This document shows positions 51,297 through 60,341 of a stretch of DNA of 64,000 bases, piece by piece (positions within the stretch are counted from its first letter, which is position 1; every line of letters begins with the position of its first letter). Under the pieces are notes generated by a model. That model worked only from the letters and a program-made list of their open reading frames with translations. It did not search any database and was not told where the DNA came from. Both the position numbers and the translations under genes were made by a program. Source of the DNA: Calditrichaceae bacterium (GTDB taxonomy: Bacteria > Calditrichota > Calditrichia > RBG-13-44-9 > J075). The stretch is taken from positions 1-64,000 of the forward strand of contig JABWBP010000012.1 of the NCBI GenBank assembly GCA_013360445.1. The letters are read 5' to 3'.

Positions 51297-52595
51297 TTAG
51301 CGCACTAACAGCATCTTCCGGCTGGCAACCTGGCTGCCCGCTTCAAGACGATAGAGATAAACTCCCGAACTGGCGGCGCGGCCAACGTCATCCCGGCCGT
51401 CCCATACCACGGTGTGCTCTCCCGCGGCCTGCTGCCGGTTCAGCAGGGTGCGCACCGCCTGCCCGGCGGCATTGTAAACCGTTAATCGCACCGCGGCGCC
51501 CTGCGGCAAATAGTAGCTGATGGTGGTGGAGGGATTGAAAGGATTGGGGTAATTCTGCCGCAGCGCCATCGAAGTGGGAATCCGGTTTCCGGGAACCGGT
51601 GCTTCAACTCCCGTGGGCGGCTCCCCGCCGGTGGTGGTTTTCAGGATCGCACCGCCCTCTCCCACGACGTATCCATTGTCAAGATCGGTAAAATAGACCC
51701 CGCGCAGGGTTTGGACGTTTCCGCTCATTTGCGGCTGCCAGTTCACCCCCGCATTGGTCGTCTTCAGAATTACGCCGCCCGCCCCCACCGCAAACCCGAT
51801 CAAGCCGGTATTGCTGATCGGAAAATCAATCCCATACAGAACCCCCGGAAACAGCACCGTGGTCCAGTTCGCCCCGCCGTCGATAGTACGGGAAATCGCC
51901 CCCTCGCCGGTCCACACCCCGGAGGCAGCGTAGCCAATATTTATATCAGTAAAGTCGATGCCATAAATCCGGCCCTCGTTGCTGTTCAGGTAAAAAGCGG
52001 TGAAATCCCAGGCCGCCCCGCCGTCGGTACTTTTTCCGAACAGGGGTTGAAAGATAGAATTTTCGCCCCCCACAAAGCCGAATTGGGGAGAGAGCATGAC
52101 CGCGCCCCAGAATCCGCCCCCGAAAAAGCCGGCCTGGCTAACATTCCAGGAAGCGCTGGCGTCGGAAGAGTATAATATGGTTTGCGAAGCGCCGCCGCAA
52201 ATCCCCTGGTCGCCGGAGAACGAGACGCATAGCAGGTTATCGCTAACCCCGCTGGAAATCGGCGTCCAGTTTGCCCCGCCGTCAGTGGTCAGCAGGATCA
52301 ATCCCCCGCTGCCCACCGCTACCGCGCGTTCGTCGCTGAAAACGCTGATTCCGTTGAGATCTTCGCTGACCCCCGCGGGGGAAACATTTTCCCAGTTTGC
52401 CCCACCGTTGGTGGTTCGCAGCACCGTCCCCCCTGCCCCGGCTACATAACCGCTATCGGGGTTTATGAAATGCACCGCGTAGAGATCGTTGCCCACCCCG
52501 GAATTCAGCGAATTCCACCCGGACTGGGCAAGCAGCGCCGCGCCGGAAAAAATGCTTCCGATCAACACTCCTATTATCAAAATGAATCTTTTCAT
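51297..52595 (-). CDS. YCF48/BNR-like repeat T9SS protein
   Basis: A 432-residue secreted protein, started at the ATG with AGGAGGAATCTGTC upstream rather than at a longer in-frame start. The signal peptide ends AALLAQ. Repeats GGANWENVSP, GGANWTPIS, GGAAWDFTAF, GGANWTTVLF and AGVNWQPQMS form a YCF48-like propeller with GYVAGAGGTVLRTTNGG blades. The T9SS sorting domain has NYPNPFNPSTTISYYLP and ends ASRKMLLVR. It has the same architecture as the gene at 28178. Confidence 0.88.
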   Translation of the reverse strand: MKRFILIIGVLIGSIFSGAALLAQSGWNSLNSGVGNDLYAVHFINPDSGYVAGAGGTVLRTTNGGANWENVSPAGVSEDLNGISVFSDERAVAVGSGGLILLTTDGGANWTPISSGVSDNLLCVSFSGDQGICGGASQTILYSSDASASWNVSQAGFFGGGFWGAVMLSPQFGFVGGENSIFQPLFGKSTDGGAAWDFTAFYLNSNEGRIYGIDFTDINIGYAASGVWTGEGAISRTIDGGANWTTVLFPGVLYGIDFPISNTGLIGFAVGAGGVILKTTNAGVNWQPQMSGNVQTLRGVYFTDLDNGYVVGEGGAILKTTTGGEPPTGVEAPVPGNRIPTSMALRQNYPNPFNPSTTISYYLPQGAAVRLTVYNAAGQAVRTLLNRQQAAGEHTVVWDGRDDVGRAASSGVYLYRLEAGSQVASRKMLLVR

Positions 52596-52964
52596 GACAG
52601 ATTCCTCCTGGATTATTTGAAGACTGATGATTGAAAATTGAAGATTGAAGATAAGAGGTGCAGGCATAAAACGAAAGTCGAAAATGAATCGCAGGATTGA
52701 TGTGCTTCTCCCCGGCGCCGCCGCCGCGCATTTTTTGCATCCTGCTGCGCAATATCCTGACCGGCCCGCGGGGTTTTCTTGCCGCCTCCAATTTTCAGCA
52801 ATCCAGAAGCAGCGATTAATTCCATTCTGAACAACGATTTATAAAACAGGCGCTTTTTTCTCCGCTATTTGGCACCGGAATTGAATTCCCGGTAGAGCAG
52901 GAACGGGAAGGAGTCTTCGGTCGAAATCGAAACCCGGGGTTATCCACTGCGAAAGGAATTGACC
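52596..52964. other. 369-bp divergent intergenic region
   Basis: This region separates the minus-strand T9SS gene from the Crp/Fnr gene. It holds a one-armed 7-bp array TTGAAGA, CTGATGA, TTGAAAA, TTGAAGA, TTGAAGA at 52617-52651. No gene is supported in the rest. Promoters of both flanking genes must lie here but none is a clear match. Confidence 0.55.
52617..52651. repeat. One-armed 7-bp word array (TTGAAGA)
   Basis: Five heptamers in exact register just upstream of the ribosome site of the minus-strand gene. It is unusual among the arrays in lying at a 5' rather than a 3' gene end. Confidence 0.7.
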
Positions 52965-53636
52965 ATGCCATATACTCACGTAGAAATACTGCCGCAGTTA
53001 CGCAATGCCGGGGAAAAGGTTCAGCGGGAATTTGAGCAATACGCTTGTGTGAGAACCTGCTCCCGGGGGGAGTTCATTGCCCTGGAGGGCGACCGCTGCC
53101 ACTTTTTCCACCTGGTCGTGTCCGGTTCCCTGCGGATTTATAAAGGAGATGAATACGGGCGGGAAATCACGTTATACAAAGTAAAGCCCGGGGAAAGCTG
53201 CATTCTCTCGGCCTTCTGCATCCTCAATGGGGGGGAATTTCCGGCCAATGCGATGGCGGAAGAAACGACCCAGGTAATCGAAATTCCCGCCATTGTTTTC
53301 CGTGACTGGCTGAATCGCCATGAATTCTGGCGCGAATATATTTTTTCGCGATTTTCGGTGCATCTTTCCAATATCATTTCCCGGATCGAATCCCTGGTAT
53401 TCCGGCGCATGGATGAGCGCATCGCCCAATTCCTGGTGCATTCCGCTTCCGGCGCTTCCAACCGGGTAAAACTGACCCACTCCGATATTGCCCGGGAACT
53501 GGGCACCGCCCGCGAAGTGGTGAGCAGAATTCTGAAAAACTTCGAAAAAGCCCGCCTGATCCGGCTCTCCCGGGGTAACATCACCATCATCAACCAGCAG
53601 GGGCTGTTTCCCCAGGCGGGAAGCAGGGGGAGGTAA
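52965..53636 (+). CDS. Crp/Fnr-family transcription factor
   Basis: A 223-residue regulator, started at the ATG after AAAGGAATTGACC. Residues 20-135 are a cNMP-binding-type beta-barrel (RGEFIALEGDRCHFFHLVVS, EYGREITLYKVKPGESC), followed by a dimerisation helix. The winged HTH has THSDIARELGTAREVVSRIL as its recognition region. Several Cys occur (CVRTCSRG, SCILSAFCIL), but the spacing does not match the Fnr iron-sulfur motif. The effector could be cyclic nucleotide, NO or redox; unknown. Confidence 0.9.
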   Translation: MPYTHVEILPQLRNAGEKVQREFEQYACVRTCSRGEFIALEGDRCHFFHLVVSGSLRIYKGDEYGREITLYKVKPGESCILSAFCILNGGEFPANAMAEETTQVIEIPAIVFRDWLNRHEFWREYIFSRFSVHLSNIISRIESLVFRRMDERIAQFLVHSASGASNRVKLTHSDIARELGTAREVVSRILKNFEKARLIRLSRGNITIINQQGLFPQAGSRGR

Positions 53637-53639
53637 GGG

Positions 53640-53748
53640 GGGCGGGGGCAGGAGCGGAGGGCAACCGGAGTGCAAAACTTCAGTTTTGCAGGGGCAGGAA
53701 GCGAGGTTGCCTATTGCATATTGCCTACTGCCTACTTTCCCCTGCTCC
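53640..53748. repeat. Mixed repeat locus between convergent genes
   Basis: Hexamer-like GGGGCAGGAGCGGAGGGCAA is followed by the hairpin CAAAACTTCAGTTTTG (53673-53688). TTGCCTA, TTGCATA, TTGCCTA, CTGCCTA, CTTTCCC, CTGCTCC (53707-53748) then run in 7-bp register and complement the left part. The locus lies between convergent genes and combines two repeat families. Confidence 0.72.
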
Positions 53749-53759
53749 CCTCGCCGATC

Positions 53760-56228
53760 TCAGCGCACCAGGATCATCCGTTTGGCAAATTGCTGATCGT
53801 TGGCGCGCAGGCTGTAGATATAAATCCCCGAGGGAACCGGGTTTCCGCGCTCATTGGTCCCGTCCCATTCCAGCGCGTAGCTGCCGGGAGCGAATTTCCC
53901 GTTCAAGAAGGTTTTTACCCGGCTGCCGCGAATGTCATACACGTCCATGCGCACCTCATAAAACCCGGCGCTGGTGGCGGGCAGGTCAAAGCGAATGGTG
54001 GTGTTAGGATTGAAGGGGTTGGGATAGTTAGAATGCAGTTCCATTCGCGAAGGAATTTCCCCGTTGTTCAACGCGTTAGCAAAAACCGAGGCCGGGGCCA
54101 GGCGCAGCGGCCCGTAATAATTTTTCTCCCCGCTATAGGACACGCTCACCAGTTTATACCAGTACACCGCCCCGTTGACCAGGCCGTTATCGGTAAAATG
54201 ATAAGTTTGCGGGACGGAAGTGTTCCCCGCCGCCTTCAGCGCCGGGTTGGTAACGTACGAAGCGACCATCTGGTAATTGCCGTTCAATTCGGTCGCCCGC
54301 AGAATTTCAAATCCCGCCAGGCGGTTTTCGCTCCGGGTCTGCCAGTTCAGGGTAGCGCCGCCATCGAAGGCCTCTCCGGCAAAGGTACTCACCACCGTGG
54401 CAATTCCCACCGTGGTGGAGCCTTTGAACATGGTGAAATAGTCCTGCCGGTCGCCGTTATCGTCTAAGAAGGTGAGGTCCATGCGGTTGCGATACACATC
54501 CACCACCACGGACCCCAGGGTATTCAGGGAAACATACATGGCCGGGTGGTTCAACTGCCCCCCGCTGGTTTTCCCGGAGCTGCCCGCCACCACGTACACA
54601 GTACCCTCATGCGACGCCGGGCCGGGAGTCGCTTTGAAATAAGCGCCGTCGCCGTCTTCCCGCCCGTCGCCGCCATCCTTGATCATGCTGTTATTCAGCG
54701 TGCCGGAAGTCCCGTAATGGCCGTCTAACAAAAAAGAGCGTTCGTAGGAGTGGCTGTGCCCGGATAACACCAGGTCGGTTCCCCCGTTTTCCAGAATCGG
54801 CACCGAATTTTCCCGCATCTCGACCATGCGGCCTTCGGTATCGGAATTATGGCTGCCTTTGCTGTAGGGGGGGTGGTGCCAGAAAGCGATGGTCCATTCC
54901 CGGTTATTATTCTGCAAATCCTGTTGCAGCCAGGTGTTCATGGGGCCGGTGGCAGAGCGGGGAATATCGTGAGAATTCAAACAGATAAAATGGATATTGG
55001 CGTAATCGAAGGAATAATACGCCTCGGTGCCGCTGGACAGCCCGCCCGCTTCCCCGCTGGCCGGCAAGGTAAAAATATCATAAAACACCCCTTCCGGCGG
55101 GTTGGAACTGGCGCTGCCGGCGTCGTGGTTGCCGAAGGCCGGCCAGAGCACCGATTTGCTGAGCATGGTGGGATACATATCGAACACCGCGGCCTGGTAT
55201 TGGGGATCGGTGCCGCTGCTGTAGGCGTTGTCGCCCAACATCACCCAAAGGTTGGTGTGAGTGGTATCGGTAAAGGCGTAATAAGCGTCGCGTACCGCCC
55301 GGGCGTCGTTATTGGCGGTGCCGGAGTCGCCCAAAATCCAGATGCGGGTTTTCTGGCGAGTACCGTCCGGCGGCGCAGTGCGGAAGTAATAATCCGACCC
55401 GGAATAGGTGATGCCGTTGGTGTTGCCAATCGCATAATAGTACCAGGTTTGGGGAGAGAGGCCGGTAAGGAGCACTTCATGCTCTTTCGTGAGCTCGGAT
55501 TTGTCCACCACCTGGTTGAGGGCAGTGGGATCGGTTCCGTAGCGCACCCGGCTGTCGCTGGGGGAATCGGTGCGCCAGCGCACCACAATACTGGTGGGCG
55601 TTCCCATCTGCAAATAGGGGCCGCGGGTGAGGCCAGGGGGATTTCCGCCGCCCCCGCCGGTTCCGGTGAATAACTCGATATCTATGGCCAGGTCGCTGCT
55701 GCCGGCGCTGCTCTGATGTACCTCCACGGCTAACAGGTTATCGCCCTGTACCAGGGCGTGTTTATAATCGCTGATGTCGATTTCCTCGAAATCGCCGCTC
55801 TCGTGGCTGGATGCGGTGGTGGTAGAAGTGATGTTGCCGGAAGGCATTTCCTGGCGGGTCACTTCCTGCCCATTCAGATAAGCCACGAAACCGTCGTCGT
55901 AGTCGGCCAGGAGCATCAAGGTTTCGATTTCGTTGGGATCGCCATTAAAGTTGAACGCCACCCGGAAGTAATAAGTAATGTGCCCGGAAGGCAGGGTAGT
56001 GACGATATAATTCTCTCCGAAACCGAGCATGGCGTCGCCGGAAAGCCAATCGCTGTCGTCGTAGCCGGTTTCCCTCCAGGCGCTGCCCAGGTTAGCGCCG
56101 CTGGCTTCGTATTTCCACTCCGCACCGCGGGGGAGCAAAACATCCGCCCGGGCGGTTTTTGCCAGATTGATCCCCGCCCAACTGCACGCTATGAAAAAGA
56201 GGGTTATCTTCCAACTTGAACGCTTCAT
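53760..56228 (-). CDS. Secreted purple-acid-phosphatase-like metallophosphoesterase, T9SS
   Basis: An 822-residue secreted protein with a signal peptide ending AKTARA. Residues 30-190 are a galactose-binding-like beta domain. Residues 200-285 are a purple acid phosphatase N-terminal Fn3-like domain (GPYLQMGTPTSIVVRWRT). The calcineurin-like phosphoesterase has GDSG, LGDNAYSSGTD, FGNHDAGS and GHSHSYERS metal ligands. A further beta domain and the T9SS sorting domain (NYPNPFNPNTTIRFDLP, ending AKRMILVR) complete it. It probably releases phosphate from organic phosphates at the surface. Confidence 0.9.
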   Translation of the reverse strand: MKRSSWKITLFFIACSWAGINLAKTARADVLLPRGAEWKYEASGANLGSAWRETGYDDSDWLSGDAMLGFGENYIVTTLPSGHITYYFRVAFNFNGDPNEIETLMLLADYDDGFVAYLNGQEVTRQEMPSGNITSTTTASSHESGDFEEIDISDYKHALVQGDNLLAVEVHQSSAGSSDLAIDIELFTGTGGGGGNPPGLTRGPYLQMGTPTSIVVRWRTDSPSDSRVRYGTDPTALNQVVDKSELTKEHEVLLTGLSPQTWYYYAIGNTNGITYSGSDYYFRTAPPDGTRQKTRIWILGDSGTANNDARAVRDAYYAFTDTTHTNLWVMLGDNAYSSGTDPQYQAAVFDMYPTMLSKSVLWPAFGNHDAGSASSNPPEGVFYDIFTLPASGEAGGLSSGTEAYYSFDYANIHFICLNSHDIPRSATGPMNTWLQQDLQNNNREWTIAFWHHPPYSKGSHNSDTEGRMVEMRENSVPILENGGTDLVLSGHSHSYERSFLLDGHYGTSGTLNNSMIKDGGDGREDGDGAYFKATPGPASHEGTVYVVAGSSGKTSGGQLNHPAMYVSLNTLGSVVVDVYRNRMDLTFLDDNGDRQDYFTMFKGSTTVGIATVVSTFAGEAFDGGATLNWQTRSENRLAGFEILRATELNGNYQMVASYVTNPALKAAGNTSVPQTYHFTDNGLVNGAVYWYKLVSVSYSGEKNYYGPLRLAPASVFANALNNGEIPSRMELHSNYPNPFNPNTTIRFDLPATSAGFYEVRMDVYDIRGSRVKTFLNGKFAPGSYALEWDGTNERGNPVPSGIYIYSLRANDQQFAKRMILVR

Positions 56229-56563
56229 AGTTAGATCTCCTTTGCTGGTATATTTCCTTGAAACCGCCGGTTTTCACTTCTCGGCGATTTGACGGCGCAT
56301 TTTTGCAACTGCCGTGCCGTAAACCGGAAACAACAGCGCTCAAAAAAGCCGAATGGGCGCCCGGGGTCGGCGCCTATTCGCCGCCGGTAAGGAGGGGTAA
56401 AATCGAGGAAATATTGTGATTGGGCGGTGAGGTGCTCAGCGGGAAGAGGAGTGAGGGAAAGGGGGCAACCGGCCGCGGAAAATCTCTCCAGAAATCCTCC
56501 GGGCGGGATTATTCGCCGAATTGTATAAAATCTATCCAGATTTGCTGTGAAGCGGAATATTCT
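56229..56563. other. 335-bp intergenic region
   Basis: This region separates two minus-strand genes. It contains the intrinsic terminator of the upstream gene (56342-56380). The part from 56229 to 56341 should hold the promoter of the metallophosphoesterase gene; no clear boxes are seen. Confidence 0.55.
56342..56380 (-). terminator. Rho-independent terminator of the endonuclease-like gene
   Basis: On the minus strand a 12-bp stem (CGAATAGGCGCC against GGCGCCCATTCG, one mismatch) is followed by GGCTTTTTTG. It lies about 185 bp after the stop of the gene at 56564-57526. Confidence 0.82.
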
Positions 56564-57526
56564 TCAGGCCGACTCGATTGTACAATACACCGCAAAATGA
56601 TCCGAGGCGTCCCGGGCGGTCTTGTTCTTTTCCGCAATTCTGCCGGATTTCTCTACTAAGCGCAGGGGACTTTCCGGTTTCAGCAGGCCCGGCGAAACCA
56701 GAATATGGTCGATCCAGACCCGGTGTTTGTATCCCAGGGCGTTTTCCACAATGGGGTCGGGAAATTCTACGGTCCAGAGATCCTCTTTGGTGGCGGAACT
56801 CTGCGACATCCACCAGAGGGTATTGTGGAAGATATTGCCAGGCTCGAATACCGACCCCATCACCGTCTCCACAAAGCTCTTGCCTAATTTCATCTCGTAG
56901 GCGTCGTAGCCGGGACCGTCGTTCATGTCGCCCATCACCACCATGGGGAGAGAATTGGGCTGCTTCAACAAATCATCCAGCCGCGCTCGCAGCCGGTTGG
57001 CCTGGCCGATCAATTTCTTGCGGTTGCCAAGGGAGATATTCTCGAAGTTGTGCAAATCCACCACCGAAAATATTCCTTTGGATTTGGCGTGGACCAGGAT
57101 GCAGCGCAATTCCTGCCCGGCCGCCCCAATCTTGAACACCGCCTCCAGCGGCTTTCGCTCCCAGGTCAGGTATTCCTTCAAACCGTCGCCGTCGATATCC
57201 TCCTGCCAGGGATCGTAGAAAGAGAACCCATCGTCGATTGCGACCGGCGAGGCCGGGTCGCGATAGTAGAACACCAGGTTTTGCACTCCCCGGCTGCTGC
57301 CGCAGGCCAGTTCATAACCGGAGCCGGGGAGGTAGTGTTCGATAAAATGGGCGTGCTCCTCCGGATCGTTGGCGGCCTCGCAAATGCCCAGGATGTGCGG
57401 GTTTACCGCGCTGATTACGGCCGCGATCTTCTCCGCCCGCTCCCGGTATTGCTCTTTGACCTGGTTATCGGCGAACATCCGGTTCATGTTCTCGATGTTG
57501 TATGTCATGAAAATGAGTTCTGGCAT
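56564..57526 (-). CDS. Endonuclease/exonuclease/phosphatase-family protein
   Basis: A 320-residue protein of the DNase I/inositol-phosphatase fold. MTYNIENMNRMF has the first Asn/Glu metal site, HILGICEAAND the catalytic Glu, MVVMGDMNDGPG the Asp/Asn pair and ASDHFAVYC the final His. KHRVWIDHILVS is a further family strand. There is no signal peptide, so it is probably cytoplasmic. The substrate may be DNA, phospholipid or phosphoester. The ribosome site is GAGGAGGTTCACGCC. Confidence 0.88.
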   Translation of the reverse strand: MPELIFMTYNIENMNRMFADNQVKEQYRERAEKIAAVISAVNPHILGICEAANDPEEHAHFIEHYLPGSGYELACGSSRGVQNLVFYYRDPASPVAIDDGFSFYDPWQEDIDGDGLKEYLTWERKPLEAVFKIGAAGQELRCILVHAKSKGIFSVVDLHNFENISLGNRKKLIGQANRLRARLDDLLKQPNSLPMVVMGDMNDGPGYDAYEMKLGKSFVETVMGSVFEPGNIFHNTLWWMSQSSATKEDLWTVEFPDPIVENALGYKHRVWIDHILVSPGLLKPESPLRLVEKSGRIAEKNKTARDASDHFAVYCTIESA

Positions 57527-57757
57527 GGCGTGAACCTCCTCGTGTAATAAATAAAGAGAATGAATTTAAGTGTTATTTATGGCAGTTAAAATTTAGGCAC
57601 AAAACAGGCAGTAACCAAGAGCTTCTTCTCCAAACATGTCCTAAACGATCAAGCAATCATTTCTTTACACTTAAAACATTTTAACTCAGAAAACGGTTTT
57701 TATCGCGGAAGATTTTTTTGCATATTGGGCACTTTCAAAAGACACGGGCTGAATGCT

Positions 57758-58486
57758 ATGGCTAATTTCAATACCCACTTGATCGTCGCTTCCACCGCCA
57801 GCGGGCTGGCAGCCACCACCATGTTAGGGGCCGGCATCGCCAAACCGGAAGAAGTGCTGCTCTATTTCGCCGCCGGCGCCGTGGGCGGGCTGCTGCCGGA
57901 CCTGGATTCCGACAACTCGGTGCTGCTAAAAGTTATGTTCAGCGTTTTAGGAGTGTTATTCTCCTTCCTGGCGATGTTCACCCAGGCAAAATATTTTTCC
58001 GTGGCGGAGCTGGTGATTATCTGGCTGTTATGTTTTCTGTCCATGAATTACGGGCTGTTCCTGGCCTTCAAAAAATTTACCGTTCACCGGGGGATTTTTC
58101 ACTCCCTCCCCGCGGGGGTATTTTACGGGCTGCTGGCAACCTTTCTCAGCCACGCCTATTTGAAATTCGGCGACGTGGTTTCCTGGGCGACCGGTTTTTT
58201 TATCTTTCTCGGATACCTCTCGCACCTCCTCCTGGATGAAATATTCAGCGTGGATTTGAGCAACAAAAAGATCAAAAAATCCTGGGGAACCGCGCTGAAA
58301 CTATTCGAGCGGAAAAACATTGCCGGCACCATTGCGATGTACCTGGCGGTACTGCTCTTGTTCTTTATCTCCCCCAGCCCCCAAAAATTCCTTGCCGCCC
58401 TTTTCAAAAGCAACGCCTCCGGCAATCTGCAGCGCAATCTTTTTCCGCAAGGGCAGTGGTTCGAGGCGCGCCCCGGGCCGGAATAA
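57758..58486 (+). CDS. YdjM-like membrane metal-dependent hydrolase (DUF457)
   Basis: A 242-residue protein with about six membrane segments; the start at 57758 (MANFNTHLIVAS) fits the family better than an ATG 33 bp upstream. NTHLIVASTASGLA and GLLPDLDSDNS carry His and Asp ligands, and TVHRGIFHSLPAG is the conserved HRxxFHS signature. YLSHLLLDEIFSVDL is the last motif. It belongs to the LexA-regulated YdjM/DUF457 group of predicted membrane-bound metal-dependent hydrolases. No substrate is known. Confidence 0.85.
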   Translation: MANFNTHLIVASTASGLAATTMLGAGIAKPEEVLLYFAAGAVGGLLPDLDSDNSVLLKVMFSVLGVLFSFLAMFTQAKYFSVAELVIIWLLCFLSMNYGLFLAFKKFTVHRGIFHSLPAGVFYGLLATFLSHAYLKFGDVVSWATGFFIFLGYLSHLLLDEIFSVDLSNKKIKKSWGTALKLFERKNIAGTIAMYLAVLLLFFISPSPQKFLAALFKSNASGNLQRNLFPQGQWFEARPGPE

Positions 58487-58728
58487 GCATGAACCGCCAG
58501 GGCGCATCGCTGCCCTGGCGCTCAAAAAAGATTTGATTTTCCGGGCATATTTCCGTACAATCTTCGCCGATGAAAGTTATGATTAAGATGTTGACTATTC
58601 CCGATTTTAGAGGATTTTTTAATCGCGATCTCCGCTTTCCAAACCAAACCTGTGCAAGGAGAATCGACGAAGCGCTTTTGCCGTTCGGGCGTTGATTTCC
58701 CGGCCAACACTTCCTCCCGCTGAGGCAA

Positions 58729-59202
58729 ATGGTTCAGCGCGCAAGACCTGCTATGCTTACCATCATCGAAAAAGTGATTTTCCTGCAAAACGTGGACGTG
58801 TTTGCGGATGTGCCCACGGAAGACCTCTCTTATCTGGCGGCTATTGCAGAAGAATTGGAGTACCGCAAGGGGGAGATCATCTATAAGGAAGATGAGCCTT
58901 CCGAGGCGCTCTACCTGGTGCTGGAAGGGCAGGTGCTCCTTCACCGCGGCGGGGAAGAGATCATGGTGGCCGAGGCGAAACAGGCTTTCGGCACCTGGTC
59001 ATTGCTCGATGAAGCCCCGCGGGTGGTGACCGCCACGGCGCTCACCGATTGCCGCATGTTGGGTATTTACCGAGAAGATTTTTTCGACCTCCTGGCCGAC
59101 CACATCCAGATTACCCAGGGGGTGTTCAAAACTGTGGTGAAACGGATGCGTGCGCTGATGGAAACGGTCAGCGCCGGACCCGGCGGCCGGGGGAACATCT
59201 GA
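58729..59202 (+). CDS. Stand-alone cyclic-nucleotide-binding domain protein
   Basis: A 157-residue protein that is almost entirely one cNMP-binding domain: FLQNVDVFADVPTEDLSYLA, YRKGEIIYKEDEPSEALYLV and the phosphate-binding-cassette position FGTWSLLDEAPRVVTATAL. No DNA-binding domain follows. The position where a cAMP-binding Arg is expected is occupied by PRVVTA, so nucleotide binding is plausible. It is followed by a sensor-less histidine kinase and a response regulator, which suggests it acts as a detachable input domain. Confidence 0.85.
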   Translation: MVQRARPAMLTIIEKVIFLQNVDVFADVPTEDLSYLAAIAEELEYRKGEIIYKEDEPSEALYLVLEGQVLLHRGGEEIMVAEAKQAFGTWSLLDEAPRVVTATALTDCRMLGIYREDFFDLLADHIQITQGVFKTVVKRMRALMETVSAGPGGRGNI

Positions 59203-59223
59203 AAACCGTTTCGGGAAATGAAA

Positions 59224-59307
59224 AAAATGCAAAATGAAAAGTGCAAAATAACAAATGACCCCGTTCCACTTCTCATTTTGCACTTTACACTTTGCACTTT
59301 ACATTTT
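59224..59307. repeat. Two-armed 7-bp word array (AAAATGC/GCACTTT)
   Basis: AAAATGC, AAAATGA, AAAGTGC, AAAATAA, CAAATGA (59224-59258) are followed by TCATTTT, GCACTTT, ACACTTT, GCACTTT, ACATTTT (59273-59307). It fills the gap between the cNMP-domain gene and the kinase gene. Confidence 0.85.
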
Positions 59308-59322
59308 TCCAACTGCTAAATT

Positions 59323-60168
59323 ATGGATAAAACCCGTTCAAACGACAATCAACAGCTCCGGGAGTTGAAAACCCGGGTGGAAGAATTGTCCCGCGCCCTC
59401 CAGGAAATGAAACGGCGGTTGATGCTGTCGGAAAAATCTGCCCTGTTGGGGCAGCTGGTTGCCGGTATTGCCCACGAGATCAATACTCCCCTGGGCGCGC
59501 TGAAAAGCAACGCCGACCTTTTTATGCGCTACACCTCCAAAATCAAAGCAATGCTTTTTGATCCCGAATCGCCGGCAGAGATTCGGGAAAACCCGGAGCT
59601 TCTGAAATTGTTCGCTGAAGTCGAGAAATTGAACCGGGTCAACAAGGAAGCCAATGACCGCATTGTGGAGATCGTCAACAGCATCCGCCGCTACGCCCGG
59701 CAGGATGAATGCGCGCCTACCCAGGCCGATCTCCATGACATTTTGAACAGCACCCTGGCCATTGTCCATCACGAGTTGAAAAACCGCGTGGCCGTGCACC
59801 TCGCTTACCAGGCTGATCCTCTAATTCACTGTTTTCCCGGCCAGTTGAGCCAGATATTCGTCAATTTGATCGTAAACGCCAGCCACGCCATCGAGGGACA
59901 GGGAGAAATTTTCATAAAGACCTATAACCGTAACAGCGAGGCCGTCGTAGAAATCCGCGATACCGGAAAGGGCATCCCCCAGTCGGAACTTCCGCGCATT
60001 TTCGAGGCCGGATTTACGACCAAGAAAAACGGCATGGGTATGGGGCTGGCCCTGGTAAAGCAGATGGCGGATAATCATCGCGGCCGGATCGAAGTGGAGA
60101 GCACCGTGGGGGCAGGCACCACTTTCCGGATTATCCTGCCGGCGGGGGAGTTGGGCAAAATGCAATAG
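59323..60168 (+). CDS. Sensor-less soluble histidine kinase
   Basis: A 281-residue kinase with only a short N-terminal coiled coil (8-38), a HisKA domain with His51 in GIAHEINTPLGALKSN, and an ATPase domain (IFVNLIVNASHAI, IRDTGKGIPQSE, GMGLALVKQMADNH). It has no membrane segment and no sensor domain, so the input must come from a partner, probably the cNMP-domain protein encoded just upstream. The kinase core resembles that of the GAF kinase at 12473. The likely phosphate receiver is the next gene. Confidence 0.9.
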   Translation: MDKTRSNDNQQLRELKTRVEELSRALQEMKRRLMLSEKSALLGQLVAGIAHEINTPLGALKSNADLFMRYTSKIKAMLFDPESPAEIRENPELLKLFAEVEKLNRVNKEANDRIVEIVNSIRRYARQDECAPTQADLHDILNSTLAIVHHELKNRVAVHLAYQADPLIHCFPGQLSQIFVNLIVNASHAIEGQGEIFIKTYNRNSEAVVEIRDTGKGIPQSELPRIFEAGFTTKKNGMGMGLALVKQMADNHRGRIEVESTVGAGTTFRIILPAGELGKMQ

Positions 60169-60341
60169 CCCCGGCGCCCTGATTTGCTCCCTTTTCCGAA
60201 GGATTCTTATTACGGATCCGTCAAAAAATAACTTGTTGAATGCAAAGGCAAAACCATCGGGGGCGTGAAGTATAGATTTTGGCGCTTGGATTTTAGCTCT
60301 TAATAGATTAACGTGCTTTTAAATATGACGAGGAGAGACCC

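Noticed and set aside
53670-54467. Plus-strand frames across the metallophosphoesterase gene
   Set aside because: They lie antisense to a gene with complete metal-binding motifs and begin in a repeat locus.
60275-60300. Sigma-54 promoter before the response regulator (TTGGCGCTTGGATTTTAGC)
   Set aside because: The spacing between GG and GC is 13 bases rather than 10.
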